Shown in pieces: positions 6,901 to 13,164 of a stretch of DNA of 42,868 nucleotides. The notes beneath the pieces were generated by a model, which worked only from the letters and a program-made list of their open reading frames with translations, was not told the DNA's origin and searched no databases. Within the stretch, counting starts at the first letter, position 1. The number at the start of each line of letters is the position of its first letter. A program made the translations under genes and the position numbers. Source of the stretch: an uncultured Bacteroidota bacterium (GTDB lineage: Bacteria > Bacteroidota > Bacteroidia > Bacteroidales > F082). The stretch covers positions 1-42,868 of the forward strand of contig CAITDJ010000001.1 in assembly GCA_903891085.1 (NCBI GenBank), in the 5' to 3' direction.

Positions 6901-8903
6901 ACAATTATTTGTCCGGGGCGTTTTTTATTGAGTTCAATTTTATTTACTGTGGCATTAAAACGGTCGTCGTGTGCACGCAAAGCGTTCAAAACAGTCCAAA
7001 CTACCTTGTAACGTTCGTTATCGTCTAATGCGTGTTCGGGTTCTACATCGGCAGGAACTACCACAGGAATAATAATATACCCATAATTTTTCCCTGGTGA
7101 TTTTCGCATTACACGACCTACGGATTGCACTACATCAACTTGTGAGTTACGAGCAGAAAGAAAAAGGACAGAATCTAAAGATGGTACATCAACACCTTCG
7201 CTCAGAACACGAACATTGGTAATAATTCTACATTCATTATTTGGCGTATCTTCTTTTAGCCAACTCAACATTTGGTCACGTTGGGGTGCAGCCATTGTTC
7301 CGTCCATGTGTTGAGCCTGAACAGTAACCATTTTTGCTTTTTTCTCTTCGGGCAACGATTCTAAATAATTCTCGGAAGCAAGATTATAACTTGCTGCTAT
7401 GTTGGTTGAATTGGCAATACTACCACAAAAGGCAACCGCTCTTTTCATTGGATGTTCATCGCCTTCTACTTTAATGCTTTCGTTGCCGAGAAATTGTTTT
7501 GATAAGGCGTTTACTGTTCCAATGAGTTTGGTAAGGTCATCAGTTTTTATTTCGGTTTCGCCATTGGCAATCATTTTTTGAACGGCTGGCGGAACATCTT
7601 TATCGTTTAGAGTTAAAATAATCACTTTGTAATCAGTCAGCAAACCTTTTTCAACTGCTTCACCAAAGCCGATACGATGAATTTCTTTTCCGAAATGCTG
7701 TTCATCGTCCATTGACCAAAGCGGAATATCTTGTTTTGCTGCTTGCGAACGTGCATCCACATTGTATAAACGTGGCGTGGCTGTCATGTATAAGCGTTTT
7801 TTCGATTTAATAAAATTACCGTCATGTACTTTTACAAAAGCAGAATCATCCATGCCAGGTTCGGTATAGCCTGTGGTACGGTGTGCTTCATCGCAAATAA
7901 CTAAATCAAATTCAGGAAAGCCGTTTTTAAGTAAAACTTTTTGTGCTTTAGCGATAACTTCAATGGATTGATACGTTGAAAATACGACTGTCATTCCATT
8001 GTTTCCGTTTTCTTTATAGTGTTGAAATTGTTTAAGAATATAATGAGAATCAGTAGAAGCAGGCCAAGCCAAATCAATTGTACTGGTTAAATCTTGGTCA
8101 GTTGTATTTCTGTTTTTCGTTATTTCTGGGTCAGAACAAATACAAATCGGGTTTATGGTTTCATCGGCTTGCGAAGTCCATTCTCGCAAAGTTTGTCCGA
8201 TAAGGGCAATGGAAGGAACTAAAAAAAGAACCGTACCTTTATTGTTGGTTTGTTTTTCGGCAATTTTTAAAGAAGTCATGGTTTTTCCTGTACCACAAGC
8301 CATTATTAGGCGACCTCTTTCGTTTTCTTTGAAATACTCTATTACTTTTTCTCGCACCTCAATTACGTGAGGGTATATTTTTTTCTTTTCCGTTCTTGCG
8401 TTTACGCCATGAATACCTTGTTCGATTTTTCCCCAATCAATAGGAGCTTCAACAAGATTGTGCAAATTAATTCGAGTAACAGGTGGATTTTGATTGCTGA
8501 TTGCTTCAATTGCATTTGGTCCCCATTTGTTTGTGGTAGAAATCCAAAGTCGTTGAGCAAAGCTTGTTGTTTTTAAATCCTCGCCTTTAAACTCTCTGCT
8601 TGAAGTAGAAAGAAAACTATCAACAGAAGGTTTGTCAATGGTAGCAGTATCTTGATAGCATTTGCATTGAATTGCCCAATATTCATTGAAGTGAGTAACT
8701 GCTACTAAATCAATACCAGTATCGCTTCCACCTAAATCACTTTTTGCAGGAAATTCATTCCATAACCATACTTTTTTGAATTGGTTGGCATATTGCGGGT
8801 CAGTCAGTAAATAAGCTTGCATTAAGCGTTCAAAACGGTCGCCTTTATCTCTTTCGGAGAAGGAAATTTTTCTGTATTTCTCTAATATTTTTAAAAAGCT
8901 CAT
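3936..8903 (-). CDS. Type ISP restriction-modification enzyme (single-chain nuclease, translocase, methyltransferase and target recognition)
   Basis: At 1655 aa it matches the LlaGI/LlaBIII class (about 1570-1580 aa), in which one polypeptide methylates its asymmetric site, translocates along DNA and cuts. The Mrr-like nuclease has GID (D65) and QCK at 79-81. The superfamily 2 helicase has Walker A CGTGKT at 203-208, DEAH at 338-341, TATP near 374-377 and motif VI QSVGRVMRK at 593-601. A helical coupler lies at about 700-870. The methyltransferase has motif I DPFTGTGTF at 913-921 and NPPY at 1030-1033. The last 500 or so residues should hold the target recognition domain. The gene is intact, lies alone on the minus strand and is bracketed by repeats C and D. 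A self-contained unit of this kind protects against phage without partner genes. Confidence 0.95.
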   Translation of the reverse strand: MSFLKILEKYRKISFSERDKGDRFERLMQAYLLTDPQYANQFKKVWLWNEFPAKSDLGGSDTGIDLVAVTHFNEYWAIQCKCYQDTATIDKPSVDSFLSTSSREFKGEDLKTTSFAQRLWISTTNKWGPNAIEAISNQNPPVTRINLHNLVEAPIDWGKIEQGIHGVNARTEKKKIYPHVIEVREKVIEYFKENERGRLIMACGTGKTMTSLKIAEKQTNNKGTVLFLVPSIALIGQTLREWTSQADETINPICICSDPEITKNRNTTDQDLTSTIDLAWPASTDSHYILKQFQHYKENGNNGMTVVFSTYQSIEVIAKAQKVLLKNGFPEFDLVICDEAHRTTGYTEPGMDDSAFVKVHDGNFIKSKKRLYMTATPRLYNVDARSQAAKQDIPLWSMDDEQHFGKEIHRIGFGEAVEKGLLTDYKVIILTLNDKDVPPAVQKMIANGETEIKTDDLTKLIGTVNALSKQFLGNESIKVEGDEHPMKRAVAFCGSIANSTNIAASYNLASENYLESLPEEKKAKMVTVQAQHMDGTMAAPQRDQMLSWLKEDTPNNECRIITNVRVLSEGVDVPSLDSVLFLSARNSQVDVVQSVGRVMRKSPGKNYGYIIIPVVVPADVEPEHALDDNERYKVVWTVLNALRAHDDRFNATVNKIELNKKRPGQIIVGGSDTSFDGDGKPIDKSRDDSGNTDQSKEIGRQIAIQFEQLQDVVFARMVQKVGDRRYWEQWAKDVAVIAERQIERIKYLINEKKDQRKAFDKFLSGLQKNINPSINEEQAIEMLAQHIITQPIFDALFEGYSFVKSNAVSVAMQSMIESLEEGSNLAEQDETLQRFYDSVRTRAEGIDNSEGKQRIIIELYDKFFKTAFPKMVEKLGIVYTPVELVDFIIYSVNDILKKEFDRTISDENIHILDPFTGTGTFITRLLQSGLIDLKDLERKYKHELHANEIVLLAYYIAAINIENAYHDATPDPNDGVGKANYTPFDGIVLTDTFQLSETKEGEIQYEEMLKKNSDRVEKQKKAPLRIIIGNPPYSIGQKSANDNAQNQSYPKLDQRIADTYAKQSSAGLNKSLYDAYIKAFRWSTDRLDKTGGVICFVSNGAWLDGNSTDGFRKAIEKEFTSIYVFNLRGNQRTSGELSRKEGGKIFGSGSRTPIAITLLVKNPNVKTGKATIHYHDIGDYLDREQKLKIVKGFKTFENPKLDLKTLLPNEQGDWLSMRNSAFDEFIPLEPVKKFDLKSNTFFNTYIIGVATNRDAWVNNYSSKEVLKNMELMINNYNTQCEEFLKAKEKNPKLAIEDFIDATPTKISWTRALRKDASNNTKHKYSENSIVHCLYRPFTKQNLYYDKPFIESPGLSSQIFPNQNYSNLQICITGVGGTRDFSALVSDKITDLQVQFNGQIFPLYYYEKNNASQKSLFDDNNKQDYIRRDSISNFIFERAKQQYGKSVTKEDIFYYVYGFLHSKEYKEAFANDLKKMLPRLPLVEDVKDFWAFSKAGRKLAELHLNYESVARSQDVTVTGDDSKHYTVVKMRFQKKDQKDTIFYNSHITLSNIPAKAYEYVVNGKSAIEWIMERYQVSTHKESGIKNDPNDWATEVGNPRYILDLLLSIINVSVQTVDIVNSLPKVEFETDTVNGKEIKLYPEMNDNISIAAEPDNE

Positions 8904-9026
8904 TATATAGTCTCTATGTTTTTATCGTTAAAAATCAAACAACTAAAATACCTCTTTTTAGTCGTGTAGTTAAAATTCTCCGAAATACTTTTCAAGAAGT
9001 TTTCAAGGGTGGTGGGTGGGCTTGGG

Positions 9027-9187
9027 TGCGTTGGCAAGAAAACAACTCTTTTGCAAGCTGAAGCATCGGCTTGTGTGTCGGGGCTTGCAAATGTGTTGTT
9101 TTGTGCGTTGGCATTTATCATTTTTCAATTCTGTCTTTTAAGTAGCAAATTGTCTGCTGTGTCGTTTTTTTTACGCTTGCTGGTAAC
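9027..9187. repeat. Structured repeat copy D with its outer arm, 5' side of the type ISP unit
   Basis: AAAACAAC (9039-9046) pairs perfectly with GTTGTTTT (9095-9102), and GCAAGC (9053-9058) with GCTTGC (9083-9088), with loop TCTTTT opposite AAATGT. AAGTAGCAAATTG (9140-9152) and GCTGGTAAC (9179-9187) follow; they are exact inverted copies of the arms at 3813-3825 and 3774-3782. The whole gap 8904-9288 has no credible gene: 8904-9026 should hold the type ISP promoter, though I see no perfect box, and 9188-9288 shows nothing recognisable. Confidence 0.8.
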
Positions 9188-9288
9188 TCGTTTATAGGTC
9201 TGATTTTATCAGCCCTATCCATCCATTTTCGGCGTATAGGCCTGGGTTTTATTAGTCTTTATTTTTGATAAAGATAAAAATTCTTTAC

Positions 9289-10692
9289 TTATAAATCGTC
9301 AAAGGGTGATTTTATTTGTTGTAGACTTTTTTCTGTTACATGGGTGTATATCTCTGTGGTTTTCGAACTCTTATGCCCTAACAATTCCTGAATATACCGC
9401 AAATCAGTTCCCGATTCCAACAAATGTGTTGCATACGAATGCCGCAGCCAGTGTAGTGTAACAGGTTTCGTAATTTTCACCTTTTCTATTGCCTGTTTTA
9501 ATACACTTTGTAAACTTTTTTCACTGTATTGTTCTCCCACATTTTGCCCTTCAAACAACCAAATTTTTGGTCTATACACCTTGTAATAGTCACGAAGCAT
9601 ATCAATCAACTTATCCGAAATCGGTATCATCCTGTCTTTTTTTCCTTTGGCATTAAGTAGTAAGAGCATGTGCCGTTTCGAATCAATGTTGGCTGGTTTT
9701 AGGTTGAGCAATTCGCCTCGGCGCAATCCACAGGCATAAATCAAACTGAGCATGGTTCTGTGTTTCATATTTGCTAAGGCTTCCAGAATCAATTTTACTT
9801 CTTCCTTGCTCAACACGTTGGGTAATTTATGTTCACGCCGTGGTCGCTCCAATTGCTCGGTAATTAGCGCTGAGCCTCGTATCAGCTTGAAAAATAACTT
9901 AGCAGCATTCACCATTTGATTTTGATACGAATAACTTAGCTGCCTTGGAATTAAATATTGGTAAACAAAACGACGCATATCGTCGTTGGTTGCATCGGCA
10001 CTTGTTTTTGGTTTAATAAATCGAAGAAATATGCCAATCGCCATCACGTAAGTATCTACCGTGGAATCACTATAGCGTTTTTGTTCCATCCATTGCCTAA
10101 AACTTTCTATCTCATTGATATCTTCAGCACTTAATTCTGGTAAAGTCAAAACCGGTTTTAAGGTCGTATATTCAGAATTATCCGGCGGTTTTGGTGCCAG
10201 TTTGAATTCTAAATGCGTAATTCTTTCACCAAAATAATTCTGAAGCAATTCAAGATTTTTACCGTAGTTCGGTATTATCCAGTGGTAATCCATCTTATTC
10301 CAGCGAACATATTGAAAAGTGCGGATGAATTGAATATCGACCTCGTCCTTTTGAAGTTTTAGTTGAATTTGTTTGCCCTCAATAACTATCTCAACGGATG
10401 TCACCTTGGGTTTTGTTTTTAGCGTTAATTCTCCGGCATATTCCTCATCAAGTTTCGTTTGGATCGTATTTATTTTGTTTTCAGTTTTTATTGCGGTGGG
10501 TTCAATTTCCTGAAACTGTTTTTTTAATTGATTCAACGCCTCAATGGTATTCGGAATATGCCACGCCTTGTGTGTTTTGCTCCATGCCGCACCTTCAATC
10601 TGCTTTATTTTATTCGAGATATTAACATCATACGGAAAATCGAGTTTGATCCTTAGCTGGTCATGGTGTACAATAATTTCGGTTTTAATCAT
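9289..10692 (-). CDS. Tyrosine recombinase (XerC/D-like) with two tandem W-x-IP N-terminal modules
   Basis: The C-terminal catalytic domain is complete: R324 in CGLRRGE, K near 349-352, H414-x-x-R417 in LHWLRHS, H440 in LLGH and nucleophile Y449 in IYTHV, ending KSPFDDL. A SAM-like core-binding domain spans about 190-285. Before it lie two similar modules, W37...W44-x-I-P and W131...W138-I-I-P, each after a beta-rich stretch, resembling the HARP-like modules of some Bacteroidetes integrases. The ORF could extend to 10785, but ATG 10692 (MIKTEIIVHH) begins the domain and the upstream codons overlap an inverted repeat, so 10692 is chosen (467 aa). Its 3' end faces the repeat-flanked restriction units. 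A role in moving them is inferred only from position. Confidence 0.85.
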   Translation of the reverse strand: MIKTEIIVHHDQLRIKLDFPYDVNISNKIKQIEGAAWSKTHKAWHIPNTIEALNQLKKQFQEIEPTAIKTENKINTIQTKLDEEYAGELTLKTKPKVTSVEIVIEGKQIQLKLQKDEVDIQFIRTFQYVRWNKMDYHWIIPNYGKNLELLQNYFGERITHLEFKLAPKPPDNSEYTTLKPVLTLPELSAEDINEIESFRQWMEQKRYSDSTVDTYVMAIGIFLRFIKPKTSADATNDDMRRFVYQYLIPRQLSYSYQNQMVNAAKLFFKLIRGSALITEQLERPRREHKLPNVLSKEEVKLILEALANMKHRTMLSLIYACGLRRGELLNLKPANIDSKRHMLLLLNAKGKKDRMIPISDKLIDMLRDYYKVYRPKIWLFEGQNVGEQYSEKSLQSVLKQAIEKVKITKPVTLHWLRHSYATHLLESGTDLRYIQELLGHKSSKTTEIYTHVTEKSLQQIKSPFDDL

Positions 10693-10717
10693 GGTTTGTA
10701 GATAATTGACAATTGAT

Positions 10718-10841
10718 AATGACCTGCCCGGCTGCAAGACGGTGATAGTTGCCTCAAAAATACATTTTGTTTGGAAAAAGGTCAATCAACCGTTAATAAT
10801 TGAATTTTTCACTTTACTATCATGCAGTCGGGCAGGTCATT
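10718..10841. repeat. Long imperfect inverted repeat over the recombinase promoter region
   Basis: The left arm (10718-10749) contains AATGACCTGCCCGGCTGCA and the right arm (10816-10841) contains TGCAGTCGGGCAGGTCATT. The arms match over 19 bp with one mismatch, then continue after a 5-6 base gap with TGATAGT against ACTATCA. About 66 bases separate the arms. It could be a recombinase binding or attachment site, an operator, or the end of a small element. Confidence 0.7.
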
Positions 10842-10866
10842 TTTTATTTTACCATTTGTATTTTTA

Positions 10867-10910
10867 TTAAAAAAAACCGACACAGCCTTATATTTTCAGT
10901 TGTGTCGGTT
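10867..10910 (-). terminator. Rho-independent terminator of the 239-aa gene
   Basis: AACCGACACA (10875-10884) and TGTGTCGGTT (10901-10910) form a perfect 10-bp stem. On the minus strand the stem is followed by a run of eight T. It lies 26 bases after the stop codon of the gene at 10936. Confidence 0.85.
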
Positions 10911-10935
10911 AAAAGGGATGTTATTATTTTATGGT

Positions 10936-11655
10936 TTATTTAGCCGGAGGGGTAGGCGTATCGTCGGGTGTTGTGTTGGCACTGCTGCCATCATCAAGCA
11001 GAAACTGTGCATAAAGCGTGGCATCGTGCTGAAAAACGAGTTTGGCACCTTGGCAAACCAATGCCATTTTATTCCAAACAGCATTCATGGCCTTAATACG
11101 TTGGTTGGTATCGATCGATCGGTCGGTTTTAGATTTTTCCTGTAGAAAATTCAGGTTCACAATACTTTGGGCAAGGCTTTCGAGTGCATCAATATCTGTT
11201 TCTTGCATCCCTTTGGCTCTCAGTGCTGCAAGGCAATCGGGTTTCGATGCCTGCATATAGGCTGTGTGGAGTAGTGTTGGGAGTTTTGTCTGGCTATTGC
11301 GGCTGGTATTGTATTGCGATTGACCCATCAGTTGCAACACGGCCGTATCGCCCGGAAAGGCGAGTTGTGTGTAAAGCATCAGGGTTTGATAGCTCATGCG
11401 TGCCTGCTCCATCAAGGCTTCAATGCCGGTTGTTTGGGTGGTTTGATTGGCCAACGAGGCATAGTCGGGCAGCATATTTCTTGCAGCGACAATTGCGGCG
11501 TTCCATTCGTCAGCAAACGGATCGTTTAACTGGGGAAAACGTTCGGTGAATTTTTTTTTGTTTTCAACAAACAGTGCTTGTTGAACGGTCGACTGCTGTA
11601 ACATTTCTTCATCCGGTTTGTTGAAGTCGCGCAGCACTTTTTCAGGATGTTTCAT
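10936..11655 (-). CDS. Uncharacterised 239-aa protein
   Basis: I do not recognise this family. The product is predicted soluble, without signal peptide or membrane segment, and largely helical, rich in Gln, Ala, Leu and Met, with a low-complexity Thr/Pro tail (NTTPDDTPTPPAK). The middle (residues about 75-150) is hydrophobic enough for a helical bundle. It has its own terminator at 10867-10910 and begins with ATG at 11655. Upstream lies an AT-rich spacer and then the 21-bp repeat array. Its neighbours are the recombinase on one side and the repeat array on the other, so it belongs to the accessory part of the window. Confidence 0.7.
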   Translation of the reverse strand: MKHPEKVLRDFNKPDEEMLQQSTVQQALFVENKKKFTERFPQLNDPFADEWNAAIVAARNMLPDYASLANQTTQTTGIEALMEQARMSYQTLMLYTQLAFPGDTAVLQLMGQSQYNTSRNSQTKLPTLLHTAYMQASKPDCLAALRAKGMQETDIDALESLAQSIVNLNFLQEKSKTDRSIDTNQRIKAMNAVWNKMALVCQGAKLVFQHDATLYAQFLLDDGSSANTTPDDTPTPPAK

Positions 11656-11920
11656 TTGTTTAAAAATTAAAATTATTATTACTAAATCGATTGGTATCCA
11701 ATGATATGGAATACGGGAATAAAAATAATATAAACCTAAAATTTTTCAAAGGAATTTCATCATTTCGATAATATATTTTTTTCGCTATTGCCTGCGACGT
11801 AAAATTTGTTAGCCACCTGAAAGAGAAGGCGCGTGACAGGGAATACTTGGTTATGTACTCTAACACCAGGCACTTGCCAAGCGACCGACTCCATTGGAAG
11901 GCAGTTGCTGTTTTTCAGAG

Positions 11921-12185
11921 GTCCGATGATATTTCGCACCACTCCGACGATGTGTTACACACCTCCGATGAGGCTCTACGACCTCGTAAAACATCTTCGG
12001 AGGGGCGACGCGGGTCATCGGAGTGGCGATGAGGGTCATCGGAGTAGCGATACTGGACCTCGGAGGGGCGATGCGGGTCTTCGGAATGGCGACACGGGTG
12101 CTCGGAGCGGCGATGCAGGTCAAATGGTTGGTGACGCGGGTAAACCGGGTGGTGAACCGCTTTATGGGAGCGGTGATGCCGGGCT
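11921..12185. repeat. 21-bp tandem repeat array that inverts in the middle
   Basis: Nine direct 21-bp units run from 11997 to 12185, with a consensus near TCGGAGNGGCGATGCGGGTCA. The first six are clear and the last three decayed. To the left, three units (11921-11983) begin (G/C)TCCGA and read as the reverse complement of the others, separated by a 13-base spacer. Because the period is a multiple of three, open frames appear on both strands with 7-residue repeats (RSGDAGH-like and HSDDPRR-like); I do not call these genes. The surrounding gap 11656-12374 has nothing else coding; 12306-12321 is a small perfect hairpin (GCACAA-ATGA-TTGTGC). Confidence 0.85.
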
Positions 12186-12374
12186 ACGAAACCCTCAGCC
12201 ATGCAAACCCAATCCAGTTTCCAAAAGCAGTTTCAGGGAAGGGATTTTGATTAACAGCCGACGCTATGGCAAGTGTGGGAATAAATTGTTGCTCAAAGTC
12301 TGCCAGCACAAATGATTGTGCGGGAAATGAAGCTTCAATTATGTTTCCAAACCCGCTATTTGTTATAGCCTTTG

Positions 12375-12554
12375 TTATGCGTTCGGCATTTTTAACGCTA
12401 TATGTTTCTTTTTCGAGATTGCCTGAGAAACTTTCAACTTGTTTTGTAATTTTCTCGTCCGGATAAATTCGCTAATCTCGATTCTTTCGTTGTCGGTCAA
12501 AGGCGGACTTTGTATAACAAAATCAACACCTTCTGGTTCTTTTACTAAGCCCAT
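12375..12554 (-). CDS. Small 59-aa protein, second gene of a two-gene module
   Basis: The frame starts with ATG at 12554 (MGLVKEPEGVDFVIQSPPLT) and ends at TAA 12377-12375. The product is charged, with a short acidic or hydrophobic N-terminal segment, a central helix (TDNERIEISEFIRTRKLQ) and a Lys-rich end (SKKKHIALKMPNA). It begins five bases after the stop of the 175-aa gene, so the two are almost certainly co-transcribed. No known domain is recognised. An antidote or partner role is possible but rests only on size and coupling. Confidence 0.65.
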   Translation of the reverse strand: MGLVKEPEGVDFVIQSPPLTDNERIEISEFIRTRKLQNKLKVSQAISKKKHIALKMPNA

Positions 12555-12559
12555 TGTTC

Positions 12560-13087
12560 CTATGTTTTAAAATATTTTTCTACTAAAATTCTTGCTGCCT
12601 GCGTGTCAATTATCATACGTTGATTTTTGAAATGGTAAGCACCCAACGTTTTCTCATAATGGACAATTAATCGAGTTTTAGCTGTAAATGCAACGAAACC
12701 TTCAAAACCTTTTTGAAATGAAATTTTGCAAGCATATGCTACTAAATTTCCAGCAACGCCTTCATATATTTTTTGTTTTCCAATATTGAATGGTGCGCTT
12801 TCCAATAAGTCCATAAAAACATGGTCTTGCTCAATCGTAACACTTAAAAGTGCTTGTATAATACTCGGATTGTTTACGATAGTCAGTTTATAAACTTCTT
12901 TCTTTATGTCTTCAAATTCCTGTTTCCAATTGAAATTCCACCCTTTGGTTTTGGTAATATGTTTCAAATCCAATTTACCCAACCGAATAACCTCTGTCTG
13001 GAAACTGTCACCAGAAATTGTGTTCAGGATTGAGTTTGTAAGTCTGTCGATGATAAAACCCTGTTCTATTTTTTTTGAGTCTTCCAT
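12560..13087 (-). CDS. 175-aa protein, possibly a GNAT-like acyltransferase fold
   Basis: The C-terminal part, KGFEGFVAFTAKTRLIVHYEKTLGA followed by QRMIIDTQAARILVEKYF, resembles the end of a GNAT fold: strand, helix with a Tyr-containing turn, and final strand. The N-terminal half (residues about 1-80) is unrecognised and the CoA-binding loop of classical acetyltransferases is not obvious, only GVAGNLVAYA near 110. There is no signal peptide. It is the first gene of a pair with the 59-aa frame (gap 5 bases). Start ATG 13087 is the only good initiator. Function is unknown and the GNAT assignment is tentative. Confidence 0.7.
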   Translation of the reverse strand: MEDSKKIEQGFIIDRLTNSILNTISGDSFQTEVIRLGKLDLKHITKTKGWNFNWKQEFEDIKKEVYKLTIVNNPSIIQALLSVTIEQDHVFMDLLESAPFNIGKQKIYEGVAGNLVAYACKISFQKGFEGFVAFTAKTRLIVHYEKTLGAYHFKNQRMIIDTQAARILVEKYFKT

Positions 13088-13164
13088 TCTTCAAAGGTAC
13101 AAAAATCAAAGCAATTATTCAGTGTTTGCCACATGAAGACCAAAGTATTGATAGCAGCATTTAT

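Noticed and set aside
8903..9121. 72-codon minus-strand frame upstream of the type ISP gene
   Set aside because: It lies across structured repeat D and has no recognisable domain.
116..9187. Classical integron cassette array
   Set aside because: The arms do not contain the RYYYAAC and GTTRRRY core motifs, the recombinase lacks the integron-specific patch as far as I can see, and the units are very large. An integron-like relation is kept only as a hypothesis.
11921..12185. CRISPR array
   Set aside because: Units are contiguous 21-mers without unique spacers, they decay toward one end and flip orientation, and no cas gene is present.
11833..12315. 160-codon plus-strand frame with heptad repeats and overlapping minus-strand frames in the same place
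   Set aside because: They arise because the 21-bp array keeps all frames open. No start signal or non-repetitive domain supports any of them.
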